Shown here one piece after another: positions 11,313 through 46,421 of a DNA stretch of 64,000 nt. The translations under genes and the position numbers were made by a program. Source of the DNA: Salminus brasiliensis (taxonomy: Eukaryota; Chordata; Actinopteri; Characiformes; Bryconidae); assembly GCF_030463535.1 (NCBI RefSeq), contig NC_132894.1, forward strand, positions 15,521,433 to 15,585,432. The letters run 5' to 3'. Within the stretch, counting starts at the first letter, position 1, and each line of letters opens with the position of its first letter. The notes under the pieces were generated by a model that made no database searches, had not been told where the DNA came from, and was given only the letters and a program-made list of their open reading frames with translations.

Positions 11313-11631
11313 GTTAAAAGACTTTTCCGGGTTCCGGGTGCCAAGAACCACCTTTGCTTACTTTCAGTGGATGGCGTGTTTTAAAAGAAAGCACCATTTT
11401 AAGGTGAGAACCAAAGGTGTTTCTTCCATGACACTGCTCCAAAGAGCCCTCCTTGACATCTTTAGTTTTCAGTGTGTATGTCTGTGGCAAAGGGAACAGT
11501 GACGTCACCACTGGCTCTCAGTGCTGTAATGACTCCACCAGGCAGGAACCAGTGTCCTCTTCTTAGTCTCTGCTCTTATTCAGTGGGCCTGGAGACGTTT
11601 CGTGAACGCTTTGCCAGCAGCAACTGGATTC

Positions 11632-13097
11632 ACTACCAGCATTAAGTTACTGCTCAAGCCGAGATCTCGACTCCATTTTCAGGTCGGGAGTTTGGACTTA
11701 GTTGTAAGATAAATGTAACAAAGTCTTTCTACTTGAGTTGTTGAAGATCAGGCTGTTTAAGAGGTTAGTGTTGTTGTTGTTGTATCTCCCAGGGTTTGGG
11801 CCTCGCTTGTTAAACGGAGGTGTGATTGCTGAGGAGTAATGGAAAACGGTGCCGTGTAAGGTCTTAAGCTGTGGTTTCTTAATGAGCACCTGAGCATGCA
11901 GTGTTGGAGGGGGGTGGACCGGAGCAGAAAGAGTCTGTGAGAAGAAAAGCACATGTGTGGCTCAAAGAGAGTAAGAAGGAGTTGGAGAGAACGGGAGGAA
12001 AGTAAAGAAGGGCATGGGAGAACAATAAAAAGCAGAATGCAAGGGGGGGGAAAGATTGAGAAAAATACAAAAGGGGAGGAACGCCAGTCACTATGTGAGT
12101 AACTCTCAGAGGACATGTTTAGGGTAGTAATCTAGGCCATACTCTTCAAGGACTACAGCTAATCAGAGACAGGCCTGTTCAGCATTCATGAGTCTATAAG
12201 CATAGTGACAGAGCCATTAATCTCAAACAATCTGCAATCTGCCAACCAGATGGGGAGAAGAAGGGGTGAAACGTCACCTCCCCCCCCCCAGCTCTCTCCT
12301 ACTCTGATTTGGCTACATGCTTACAAGCCTTGGGCCTAACAAGCCCTACTGTGGAGCTCTGGCAAACATAATGTGTTTTTCACAGGAACTTTAACAGATG
12401 TCTGGTGCCAAAGCAGTTCGAAATTAGATCAAGAGTTACAAAGAAACAGAGAGTAGGAGAACTCGGTTGAGGTTATCTGTTGGAGTTGGCCTGGCGATTT
12501 GTACTTTTCCAGAGAAGTGTCACACCATCGCCAACAACTTCTATAAAAATAAAGGATACAAAACATGTTTATGAATGATGCATTATTCATAAGTCCTCTG
12601 TTTTACAGGAACACACAGTTGTAGAAAGATTATATTGGCAGTAGACGACCACTCTTGGGCCTGATGTTTTGGCTCGGCAGTGTTTTCTCCTCTCCAGTGT
12701 CGGTGACTGCTGTGCTGTGTTGACTTCGCCTGATTGGAGATAACCACAGGAAATGGGAATGGGAGGGTGCCAATTAGCTTTCAAATGAAGTCTAAAGGGA
12801 CAGAGTGAAAGACTCAGAGGAGACAGGCTTCCTCCAGATAGGACTCAGCCCTGATAAAATATGCCCCCCACCCCCATCATACTTCAGTCTAGCAGTGTTA
12901 CTGTGCTCAACAGCTCCCCCACTCCACAGCACACATCCATAGGCCCCATGGATGAGACTTACATGAGCACTAATGTACACTCGCTGCCCTCTAGTGGAGA
13001 GTTAGTTTTGAGTGAGTGGATAGAGGGGGATGGAGGGAATCTAACAGACATGTCCAGACACTCATTTTAATAAGTAAAATCAGGTACTTTCAGTTGT

Positions 13098-13137
<40 letters not shown>

Positions 13138-14220
13138 ATCGCTATAGCAAAGCACCACCAACAAAAATGGGACAATCTAGATCAGCCATCCTGTTCAGGT
13201 AGAGGGGAGTAATTCCTCCCAAAATTGGGCTGTGGAGCAGAGCAGAGCAGAGAACTGTGTTCTCTGGAGTGATGGAGCTCCAGATGAGTGGCAATTGAGA
13301 GCCCTTGTGGCTGAATGTGATTAAAACCTAGAAGCAATGTTCCAACATTTAATGGAAAGACTGCTACCACACTTTAGGTCAAGCTATCATATTATTAGTT
13401 TAAATCAATTTTAATACATTTTTTATCCAGAATATAACTGAAGCATATGACTGAAGAAGCATCCTGAAAATGGCTAAAGATCCATGCTGCCTTACCTCAG
13501 GAAAAGAGTGAGTAAAGATTACTGAAGTCCAGCTATTGTTTTATTATGTGTGAATTATCTAAAATATAGTGCCCTTATATTGGACATGGTGTCTCTCACT
13601 GATGCATAAGAGTGCCTAGAGGAGTGAACCGGAGGTTAACCAAACTCAAAGCAAGTACATCCAAGCATGAGCCAACCTGCATGGAGGTGACTGTGAGAGG
13701 TCAAAGTGCATGTGAGTGTAAACAATCAGTTGATATAAGCAGGGTTAAATAAGCATATTTGGGGTTTTAACTGAAGGTAACGTGTATATCTAAATCTGTA
13801 ATATTTGCTGTTATTTGCTGTTAGTCAGCTACAAATTCACTCTAAATCCAGTTCCATCCATGTTTGTCTGTTTTTTAGATTGTTATTATTACACTATTTT
13901 AAGACCTTTTCACTTTAGTAATCTCCCAAGTAGAATTGCCTTATATTGGCAGATCATTTGGGTGGTTTCAGCTGTTGTTTGATGATATTAGCAAAACTAG
14001 ATTTAAGAAAGTGGCCTTAATTATGTTTTTATAGACTGTACCAGTCATGCCAGATGTGGGTTAATGTAAAAGCTTAGCACTTGTAGAAAACCATTTTTTT
14101 TATACATGCAGTTCCAGTCAAAAGTTTGGACACTCCAGGTTAAACGAGAGCTGATCATCGTCGTCTTAGAAACATTTGATCCAAATGCTAGGCTGATCAT
14201 ATTTCTGTTTTTAAAACAGG
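11632..14220. other. Gene-poor sequence with a (CA)n block at 13098-13132
   Basis: I see no exon with splice sites and recognisable protein similarity. The longer open frames at 11698-12116 are purine/pyrimidine-biased and look like chance. A (CA)n microsatellite of about 34 bp is present near 13098-13132. Confidence 0.45.
14107..14150. mobile_element. Tc1-like terminal-repeat remnant
   Basis: CAGTTCCAGTCAAAAGTTTG at about 14109 followed by GACACTCC resembles the terminal inverted repeat of a common fish Tc1-like family. I could not see a second end or transposase sequence nearby, so it is a solo remnant. Confidence 0.45.
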
Positions 14221-14228
14221 GGACACCA

Positions 14229-14276
14229 GGGGAAACTTCCCGTTCAACTTAATAATTTAGGCCTACTTGAATATAA

Positions 14277-14364
<88 letters not shown>

Positions 14365-14828
14365 CCTTTAAGTTAACCCACATGTAGCTTTCATTTATTG
14401 ACAGCCTTTTATAGTCATTTATTATTATGAGAGAGAGCGCAGTTATATGACCGGCATGCCAAACAGTAACACTGCTGTTAATCAAACTAATTGTGGGTCA
14501 GGCTCATGTACCATCAAAGTGGTGTTGGGTTTTGGGGGACGACAGACAATTTCTGATGTTTTTATTTGGCTTTTGTGCATTGTGAATAAAAAGTGGGGAA
14601 ACTTACAGTTCAACTTACACTTTAGGCCTACTTGAACCCCCAACAATCTCCCAAGGCCTCAACATACAATTACACTGGATACCTGTGTGTGCCCTATGTA
14701 TATATATATATCATCCACATGTGAAGTTCCTTATTGTGACAGACAGCGCAGTTTTATGACAGCCATGCCAGTAACAGTATCACTGCTGTTAATGAAACTA
14801 TTTGTGCTCTGGGTCAGGCACATAATGT
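14229..14828. repeat. Old tandem duplication around a long (TA)n tract
   Basis: Two diverged copies can be aligned by eye. 14229-14280 (GGGGAAACTTCCCGTTCAAC) matches 14595-14644, and 14437-14511 (agcgcagttatatgaccggc) matches 14745-14827. The (TA)n tract at 14284-14361 in the first copy corresponds to a short (TA)n at 14699-14711 in the second. No coding potential is visible. Confidence 0.7.
14284..14361. repeat. (TA)n microsatellite, about 76 bp
   Basis: An uninterrupted TA dinucleotide run. Open frames of Ile-Tyr repeats here are artefacts. Confidence 0.97.
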
Positions 14829-14829
14829 T

Positions 14830-15819
14830 TGTATCACACAAACCATACAAACCCTTAAAACAAACCCTTAAATCCTTAAACCCTTAAAGTTTTTAAAATA
14901 AAAAGTGAAAGTATCCTGACTCTTAATGAACTTATCAAGTACAAGTAACTCCACAGTAGAAACTACATATATCTGAGCAAAGCTGTGCCTTCCTACGTCT
15001 TTGCCGCCTCACAGAGTATCATAAACATAGACAATTGCTAGACTGACAATAGTTAGTGTTTTCAAACTTGTGTTACTGCTGTTGATGTCTTTGAAAGTCT
15101 AGGTCACATCCTTCTTGCTATCGGCTTATCCTATCGGCAGCAGACTATTTATTGTACTGCAGTCATTTCAGTCATTTCCTTTGTTCTTAACCAACCCCTC
15201 TAGACCACCAGTGTTGTTCCCACACAAACCTCTGACCACTAAAAGGCAGCTGGCAGCTGATCAGTAAGACACCACAGGTGAAGGTCACTAAACTTTACCA
15301 TTAGCACATACACAAATATTTACAATCAGCACATGACATGGATGACACTGCGGTTTCTGGGTAGACACAACACTGAGCAAGTTTAAAAACAGTGCTTGCA
15401 GGAGGGTAGGAAAGTTTATTCACAGTATTACACATTGTCTAAAAATGTGCTGTACAAAATCAGCAGTTCTACTGAAATATATATATACACTCTAATGTAC
15501 AATTTTTTCACTGTACTATATTGTACTACCTTAGGCTACAGTTACTAAAAACACTGTACATATTGTACATACAAAATAATTATCAGTTAGCACATAAACA
15601 TGCTTTGTTTTAAGCCACTATTGGCTGAATTTCTGATTATACATAGAAGCTATAAATACTATATATAATAATACTACTGTTTATATCTACAAACCTATAC
15701 CATAATTAATACTCAATCAAAAAAAAAAAAAGATGTGAAGATGTTTCCTTTGGTCATTTTGAGGTCTGTGGTGTCCATATGATATATGACCTGGCAGAAA
15801 TGTATGTGGCATTACTAGT
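14830..15819. other. AT-rich sequence, no feature recognised
   Basis: Only low-complexity AT-rich DNA and a poly-A run at about 15720 are visible. Confidence 0.4.
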
Positions 15820-16350
15820 GCTTCTCAAAATAATTAAGATTGTGAAAAAGGTTTGTTCATAATATAATGCAAAAATGTACAAATATTTGATTATATGTAA
15901 AGTAACATTTCAAGCCTTTTTTGTTTTACTTTTGATCAGAAAATCAGAAATCCAGTATCTCATATTCAGAATACAGAAATGCCACTGTAGACACGTGCTA
16001 AGTCCTCCTTGTGGAGGGTGTCAGCGGTCATCTTCTGGACAACTAAAGTTAGCTGTCTTTCCCACGATTGTGGTTGCGTGTGCTGAACTAGAATACTAGC
16101 GATACTTTGCATTTATACTGTCTGAATTCTAATTTACCTAAACTCTAAATTTAATATTCTAATAATTTGAGACACTGAATTTCTGATTTTCATGACCTAT
16201 AAGCCACATTGAACAAAAGTAAAACAAAAAAGGCTTGAAATATGTCACTTTATGTGTAATAACTAGAAAATATATGCATATAAAATGTTTTTGAATTAAA
16301 CTTGAAATAAAAAATGAAATACTTTTCACAATATTAAAATGGTTTGAGAT
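15820..16350. mobile_element. Tc1-related foldback element beside tdo2
   Basis: Long imperfect inverted arms face each other. The outer part (15821 cttctcaaaataattaagat) pairs with 16321-16350. The inner part (about 15893-15957, AAGCCTTTTTTGTTTTACTT) pairs with about 16178-16256. The arm sequence resembles the termini of a fish Tc1-like family with an 'attgtgaaaa' motif. The short core has no transposase. It ends 125 bp from the tdo2 stop codon, so it lies in or beside the tdo2 3' UTR. Confidence 0.65.
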
Positions 16351-16474
16351 GAGTATATACAAACCTCAGCAGTGTTATTAAGATGGGAAAAATTGTGTTT
16401 ACAATTTGTAGTGATTTCCATGGCAAAAATAATCATGCATGAACATCAGCATTATGCCAGGGAGCTTGGCTTGT

Positions 16475-20087
<3,613 letters not shown>

Positions 20088-20124
20088 GGTTTGCCACAAA
20101 AGCCTTTCACTGAATTTGGTCTTC

Positions 20125-20132
20125 TTTTAAAA
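20125..20132 (-). promoter_or_regulatory. TATA-like box of tdo2
   Basis: TTTTAAAA lies about 38-45 bp upstream of the tdo2 ATG on the minus strand. A transcription start some 25-30 bp downstream would leave a very short 5' UTR. This placement fits a tissue-restricted TATA promoter, but it is inferred from position only. Confidence 0.4.
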
Positions 20133-20552
20133 GGTCTTATGACGTTCTGGAGGTTTGATGAAAGTCTCAGCTATTTAAAGAATCGGTGTGTCCAATCAAA
20201 GTTCTGCCACCAACCCCTGAGCATGACTTCCAATGTTCATGTGACCGAATGTTTGTATACACTACTATTTACCTTCCAATTGGCCTTTGCCATGCTTATC
20301 TGAGGAAACGGCAGTTCGGTGGTAGGGGTCGATGGAATGCTAAAGCGCTGTTCTGGTGTGTGATCCTAACCAGTTTTAACATCTCACATGAACAGAGCCC
20401 CTCTACGGGCTGGATGGTGGTACATAATCCAATGGATAAAGTTTTCAAATATGGCAACAAAGATGAGAGCTAAAAGACACTCTAAATTTGACAAGAATAT
20501 AAATATCTTATGTCCGTCAAACATGGCACCATTTATTGGCTTATCTGTGATT

Positions 20553-20765
20553 GGTGTGGCGCAACAGATAACACCACTACCTGGCACTGAGTTACCACAC
20601 CATGTGGGAGACTGGGGTTCGATTCCCGGTCTGGGTGACTATGCTGCACTACACCAATAAGAGTCCTTGGGCAAGACTCCTAACACTACATTGGCCCACA
20701 TCTGTAATACGAGTAACCCTGCAAGTTGCTCTGGATAAGAGCATCTGCTAAATACTGTAAATGTA
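20553..20765 (+). mobile_element. tRNA-derived SINE upstream of tdo2
   Basis: The tRNA-like head has an A-box-like segment (GTGTGGCGCAACAG) and a B box GGTTCGATTCC near 20616. The tail TTGCTCTGGATAAGAGCATC followed by TGCTAAATACTGTAAATG is a widespread teleost SINE 3' end. It lies about 470 bp upstream of the tdo2 start codon, in the opposite orientation to the gene. Confidence 0.8.
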
Positions 20766-20989
20766 CGTATTGGAAGTAAGTAACTGATAAGACAAGTACT
20801 GCTTATGTAAAAGTGAACGTTTGACTTGTTGGCTTTTCTTCATGTGACGTTCTTCAAGCGAACATAACAGCCCAATCGATATATTGCCAACCCTGACAGT
20901 GCCTCAGACCAAATTGGGTTCAAGTGTACATTTAGGATGAGGAAAACTGAGGACCAAACAAAGCACATGTGCACTCAATGTGCTACACT

Positions 20990-21475
20990 AAGAAGAATGT
21001 TGAATATTTGCACAGCGACCTCCACAACAGGGTCAAAGCTCAGCCATGTGAGCTGTTCCAGAATGTTAAAGGTAAACACATGCAATGACGTCCCCAACAC
21101 TCACTATTACAGGACTCTTGTGGTATTTTGCAACTGCGTTCATCTCTGGTATCTTCTCATTAATAGCAAGTATTTCCATGTGGACATCGTTTTTTTAACA
21201 ATGGTAGCTCCACTATTCCTGTTCATTTCAAACAATTGTTTAGACATGCTTGATACAAGTGTTTCCAGGAGGCTGGTGGGAATGTTGCTCCAATGTTGAA
21301 GATAGCTTCATGAAGGGCATTCACTGTCCAAAACTGATGTCCAGTATTGTAAACGCCCCTTGCCATCCATTCCCAAATGTTCTTAATCGGATTTAGATGA
21401 GGGAATCAGCAGGATGGTCCAAAAGAAGGACGCTATTCTCCTGAAAAAGTTAGGACACCCCATGAAAACCCTTGT
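20990..21475 (-). pseudogene. Decayed Tc1/mariner transposon fragment
   Basis: Minus-strand translation of 21368-21403 gives PHLNPIKNIWEW, a degraded form of the SPDLNPIENIWE transposase motif (the catalytic Glu is now Lys). Sequence near 21440-21470 (AAAAAGTTAGGACACCCC) resembles a terminal repeat. The remaining frame is broken by stops and indels, and the limits are approximate. Confidence 0.5.
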
Positions 21476-21771
21476 TTGTTTTTTTTTATATATATTTAAA
21501 CATATGGACATTTCTTTCTATAAACAATATTGAGAGATTGAGGTAATATAACTAAACAAACAAAACTGAAGAAATGACTAATTGTTAGACATAGCTACAC
21601 TTTGACTTCCACTGTGGCAAGAGCTACCTGTGGATCCCAATAAGTTGGAGACTCCTTTACACATTTTGGTCTGCTGCACTTGTAAGTTATTTGCGGACAG
21701 TGGAATGGGTGTACAAAAAAAAAAGCTCTCTGGATCGCACCATGGTAATAACATTTACTTTATCCTATATA

Positions 21772-21773
<2 letters not shown>

Positions 21774-21849
<76 letters not shown>

Positions 21850-21871
21850 ACAGACAGACAGACAGACCGAC
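21774..21871. repeat. (CA)n followed by (GACA)n
   Basis: A nearly pure CA run of about 72 bp is followed directly by GACA units. It is a compound microsatellite in the intergenic region between tdo2 and atp13a3. Confidence 0.97.
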
Positions 21872-22137
21872 ACACACACTTACTTGTATCTTAAAAAGCT
21901 TAAAAAATGAAAGACATAAGTAAAAACAAAGCCATGTAACAAAATCTGTATTATTTAAAATGTTATGATAAATTTATTTAAAAATAATACTGTGGAGAAG
22001 ATAAATACATAATGGCATTAAAATAATTAACTGAATGTAAATACATCTATTGTTGGAGTTGCCAGATTCTGAACTGGTACCTTTAAAGTAAGCAAAATGA
22101 TGAAAGAAAGTGTAAACAAAATTAATATATTTTTTTA

Positions 22138-25100
22138 AATTTATTTATTCAAAAAACAAAAACACCCCCCCCCCCAAAAAAAAAAAAAAAAATCATCCTC
22201 AACAAAAAAGAAGCTCAAACAAATACAAATAAAAAATAAATATAAAATAAATTACAGATAATAAAAAGGTCTCATTTACAATTTTCTACAAAAAGGGGGA
22301 TTTCCAAAAAAAAAAAAAAAAAAAAAGTGGATTTTTTCCCCACTGTTCATGGATCATAAATGCAATTTTTATGAGACAGATGATGCCCAAGATACTGACC
22401 CACAACAATTTTTACCCATTAATTGATTTATTCAGTTGTTATTTGTAACAAATCTGATTTTTTCCCTGAGGAAATTAAAGAATTTGATCTTTAAAAAAAA
22501 AAAAAATAATATTAAAGAAAAAAAAACATCCAATCTTCTTGTAAGTATGTCCATATGTACATGCACACATGTACAGTTCATAACAAACAAACAGAAAAAA
22601 CACTAACAGAAGACAGTGTGTGTTGGACACAGATCTGTGTAGATTCGCTGATTCCCAAATCAAGAAAATCCAAGATAATCTGCATCTTAGCTGTGTAGCT
22701 TTTAATATGTGGACAGCACACTCTAAATGTATACTTGTAGTCATATGCAAAGGAAGAGTGTGAGAACAATACTTGACTGAGGACAGCCACCATCTATAGA
22801 AGCATTTCTATGTATGTCTATGCGCATTACTCTTATTAACATCTCACAACCTGCCTAGTGCAGGACAAAAAAAATAAATAAATAAAAAGAACAAAAATTG
22901 CCCCACGGTCCAAGAGAGCATGCTTAGGTGATTTTCTGTACCTTTGCAAGGTGAGTTTAAAAGTACCCCCCCTTAAAAGTATTAATTTTGCAGGTGTACA
23001 ATTTATAACATTTGAATAGGGCTTTAAGGTGCAGGTTTGTAAAAAGGGAAAAATCAACCCCGTAGCTCAGTAGTTCTCAAACCAGTTCTCCGTGCCCCCT
23101 TCCAGATGATTGATTTATACGTCTATCGCTTTGTGTTTTTGAATTTGGACTGACTGGGGGGCTCCAGAGTACCGTTTTTTTGTGCGAACCACTGCTCTAG
23201 CACTTGTACAGGTGAAGAAGTTATGTCCACACAAAGAAAACACAGCCTTTGATATCAACCGAAATAAATAAAAATGAAATTAGGGGGGGGGTAATAAAAT
23301 AAAATAATAATAAAATGAAGACACCAAGAAATCAATCCCCCAGTCCCAAAAGCGTTGCTTACATGCGATAGGTTGTGCACCCAAGGGATTGTCATGTTTG
23401 CGGGCCAAATCCAGTGCATAAGGATGTTAGACTTTAAACTTTTAAGCAATCCCTTTTGTGTCTTTTTTTTTGTTTGTTTTTTTTGCTTTTCAATGTCTTA
23501 TGGACATTACATGATGAAGACACGCTGAGATGACACGGCTGGACTTTGCATGTTGATACTGTAGAAGATTAGTTGTAGTATCATCTACAACAATTACAGT
23601 AATAAACTGAATTCAATTCATTGTTGCGGAAATGCCCAGCATGGACAATCTGCTGCAGAACAATCAGGGACAGGTACGCAGACATCACAAACACATACAG
23701 ACAGTCAAACATGATCACTTCAAATATGAAACAGTACCAAAGGATAAGAATGAGGGGAAACTCATCTACAGCCCTTATTTAGAGAGAAACAGAAGAAAAA
23801 CTAAACAAAACAAAAACACAACAATCAAGGCCCCAAACAGAAAATAGAGACAGCTGATTCTGAAGCCTGGTTTGAGCAAGCGTTAATAAATGGACACTGT
23901 CAGACAGACACACAGGAAGCCAAGGCCTACAATAAACTGCATTTAAATAATCTAATCAAATCTTTCTCGCAGTTTGGAGTGTGCATCGTTTGTAGCAAAC
24001 ACACATCTCCTGTCGAGATATTCAGTAAAGTCAGATTGCTTCTTTAAGAGCACAGTAATAGACAACACCACTGCACCATTCATGGGCAGCTTTTCAACTT
24101 TGTCCATGTCTAATTCATTTTTACACAAAACCACCCCCCCTCCCACCAAAATCAGATTTTTGCAGATCAAGTAAAGAGCAGAGGAGGTCACAAACATTCG
24201 AACAAGACAGTTTCGGCACACCACGAATATATCACTAGTCCAAAGGAAAACGGGCCAAACCAGTCCACTAGAAACGTTACCGACTTGCATTAGTGTCCAA
24301 TCCATCACCATTCAGTTCTAAGGTGTCTGTTACTATTGACTTCAAACCTATTTAAGCATGTTTGAGTTGGCTTGAGCTTGTACTTTCTCACAATACACGT
24401 CGTTTCATCGTCTATCATACTGAAAAGAAACAGAGAATGTATCCCTACAAATACTGCACTACATATGCAGTACAAACGCAGCACAAAAAATACATTTTTC
24501 TGACATCGCTTAGTACTGAATGTTAAAAGCAGCACTTGCATTCTGAATTACTGTTGAAATTCTGACCCATTAAAAAAAAAAATTATAATAATAATAATAA
24601 GAATAATAATAATCAGGGACTCGCTATTCTTTCTGTCTTTCTGGGAGGAACACACAAGACAAACGGCTCAAAGTAAATTCTCGATATGTTAGGAGGATAT
24701 TTTAGGAGCTGGACATTTAAACAACACTGCATGTCGACGGCAGAGAATTTAAAGTACTGTGCCCGCAACAGAACGTTGCAAGCCTAAGTATGTCGAAATG
24801 TGGAATAAGGAGTGTGCGAGGTAGCCTTGATTTTGCTTGAATTTGTTGCACCATTGAGAAAGCACTCTTATATTGCCTGCAAAGATTTGGACACCCCTGT
24901 TCAATTTGACACATTTTGCCCATTTGTTTTTAGCAAAAATAAATAAATAAACAAATACAAGAAACATTCAAACACAAATAAATGGCATTTTCAGCATATT
25001 TTAGAGCACAATTTCTATTATTTGCTGAATTTAACATATCTGGGGGAAAGAAACATAACATATAAAATGTATCAAACCTTTGTTTTACCTAGAAACTATA

Positions 25101-26454
25101 AAACAAGTGTAGTTTGACCAGCAGTGCCCAAACCTTCACATACGACATATCTTCAACATATTAATGTTGAGGTTTATGTGTTGCATGATTACACTTTATG
25201 GATTTATAGATTATGGTGTCTTTGCTAACAGTTCAGCTTGGTGAAAAAGAAATATTTAGTGGTCTAGCGTTTATGGATACGGCTGGAAAGTTGTGGATCC
25301 CAGAATCAGTCACAATGCTTTTGATACAGTCCCATTTCTCTATACTCGGACATGAACAGATGGTAATACATAATAAGGAGGTTGCAGCAACAGTTCTATA
25401 GCCTTAGGATTTGTGTTTAACAAAAATGAACAACTGCCAAGTCAACTAGCGCATGTTGAACAGTGTTTTATCATAAACACCCCAACCTCCCTTCCTCCCT
25501 CCCACCCAAATGCTTCCCAGGAACAATACGTTTTCAGTGTCTACTGGCCATCTCATCGCCTGACCACTGTGCTGTTTGAGATTTCCATATTTGACTGTGT
25601 AGGTTTCAAACGAATACACAATCGCTGGGTGAGAACCACATTCATACAAGTCGTCTCTCTTCACTGGCACTCACGCTAGCACTGCTAACAGGTTGACCAA
25701 CTGGCGCAGCCCATATGTATCAACTATGCGCTTTGAAGAGAGTACACATGGCATTTCACTACTAAATCACAACTCTATTCTTCCATGGGAAGAAATACCA
25801 AAAGGAAAAGGATTTGTTTTGTTTTGTTGTTGTTGTTTTTTTTTTAAATGGCTGCAAATACTGTATGCTGAAGCTGTTACAGTTTTGGGTTGGCTCCACA
25901 TGCAGATTGCTGACAATGTTTCCAAGGCTTTAGCATGCAGCCTCTTACCACCTTACCACACAGACCATTCAGATGTGGCTAGCAGTACAATGCAATCAAG
26001 TTCAGGTCTGGAGTACCCAGCTCCACTACCGAATCAGTTCCGACATCTGTACGCGGGGTCAGCGAGACAACAGGTTGAACCATATCTTGTGAATAAAGGT
26101 GAGTGAGTATTGTTGACTGTTGTGTCCTAATGCTGGTCTCATGTGTGTAAGACCACACCCCCTGGGGCATCCACAGTTCCCAGCCCATGGTGCCCACCCA
26201 CACAGAATAAAGGAGGGGGGGTGGAATGGAATTGAAGCAGCAAAAAAAGGGGACAAATTGGGCTCCTACTGACACGGTTCTCGCACCCATTTCTCCAGGC
26301 AGAGAGAAAAAAGCAGTCTGTTTTGTAGTTTAGCAGAAAAGTCTTCCCCCAGTTTACATGGGACATCTCTTGTCGAATTGTCATTTTAGTGACATCCCCC
26401 ACCAGTGGTGATCCCAGTATAGTCGGACAATATTAGGTTTTAGGGAGGGGGGGG
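22138..26454 (-). other. Probable atp13a3 3' UTR and downstream DNA
   Basis: No coding exon is recognisable here. Downstream of the atp13a3 stop codon (minus strand) the sequence is AT-rich. Several AATAAA-type hexamers can be read on the minus strand, including overlapping ones at 22140-22149 and a cluster at 24938-24954. Mammalian ATP13A3 transcripts have multi-kilobase 3' UTRs, so part of this stretch is probably transcribed, but the cleavage site cannot be fixed. It contains homopolymers (C and A runs at 22167-22192, A run at 22307-22326) and a MITE at 24876-25146. Confidence 0.35.
24876..25146. mobile_element. Short inverted-repeat MITE
   Basis: Terminal CCTGCAAAGATTTGGACACC at about 24876 is mirrored by the reverse complement of the sequence ending about 25146 (TATGTGAAGGTTTGGGCACT). 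The core is AT-rich and non-coding, about 270 bp in all. It lies in the probable 3' UTR region of atp13a3. Confidence 0.6.
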
Positions 26455-45171
<18,717 letters not shown>

Positions 45172-46421
45172 TGCACTCTCCTGTTCCACCTCCTCTTCAC
45201 TGGGCACTGCTGCTTACCTGCAATCAAGCACAAGGCTATTAAACACAGTCTGTATGTGTGTGTGTGTGTGTGTGTGTGAGAAGAGAGAGAGAACAGTGTT
45301 TTAGAAGTGTGGAACACCTCGTAACAGCTGTCATATCATTGTGGTTCACACACCTTCCTGTCAGTCCCTACCATGACCTCTACAGCTGTATAGCATGCTG
45401 AGAGTGATTTTGGCCAGTATTTAAAAAGGTACAAATACACTTCACACATTCGTTCCCACAAAAGCACTTGCAGAATTCACACTAAGGTCAGCACATGGTC
45501 ATCCAATGGTGTTCTCAAACACACACACACACACACACACACACCCACACACCCACACACCCACACACCCACTTACTTAACACTGCAGTTTGAGTTGCAG
45601 TTAGCGAAACAGAGAAGATAAGATGACAAATATGTGATGACTTGCTGCTGCTTGGTCTTGCAACTTTCTTGATCAGGAATGGGAATATGACCTCGGCACT
45701 CTCAGCGTACGGAGCCTCTCGTCTTATAATTCAGCTTTAGTGTACAGGACATGACGAGGCAGAAGAAAACGTCCAGCTCACAGTCCACAGTCACTTGTTC
45801 TGGTCCTCTTAAAATTTCGTTGAAATAGATACCTCTGTAAACAATGCTTTTCTACCACAGTTGTATGGCCTTCTCCTGTTAACACTACCAGTTCTAGCCA
45901 AAGAGTGGATCTATTGAGAGGTGGGACATGCTGTGGTAGTAACAACATGTTCAACACTAAACTCCTTCACTCTGGAATAAATAACAACCCTGACAGTCTC
46001 TCATATAGCCATTAAAGCACAGCAGGTGTTCATTCCAAACCACAACATCCACCCATAAACGATGAAGCCCCAGCAAATGGTAGTTGCTGCCTCCTTGTCA
46101 CTGGAGAAGCTAAATGCCAGAGCTGCAGGGCAGGGCAGCTGAATCACACCACGCGATCATATACGCTCTCTGTGAAAACACAATGTGGCCACAGTGCTTA
46201 GCGGTCATGAAAACACCCAAAATAATAACAATTGTTGGCTCAGGAAGAGCGCCTTCCTTTCCTTGTAATATATGTTGTTTTGGTCCATCAGGATTCAGGT
46301 ACACGTTCGTTCAGGAAAAGGGGAAGCACTGTGCATGCTGTTAGCTGTCGAAGGAACTCACAGTAGCTGCAAATTTAGCAACCCAGAGTTGGACTAAAAG
46401 ACGGAGAAAAGACTAACCGGT

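Larger units (their letters stand above)
7776..11631. repeat. Tandem segmental repeat, copy 3 (about 3.85 kb, with Tc1)
   Basis: The segment 7778-9038 matches 2147-3398 of copy 1 with scattered substitutions. It is followed by a Tc1 element. From about 10432 the match resumes at the equivalent of 4154. A further deletion of about 76 bp near 10650 removes the equivalent of about 4377-4452. Copy 3 is clearly more diverged from copies 1 and 2 than they are from each other. Confidence 0.88.

Noticed and set aside
11757..12116. 119-codon minus-strand frame rich in Leu, Ser and Pro
   Set aside because: It is a product of purine/pyrimidine strand bias. It has no domain, no splice context and no similarity I recognise.
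21630..21923. 97-codon plus-strand frame with a Thr-His run
   Set aside because: It is the translation of the (CA)n and (GACA)n microsatellite.
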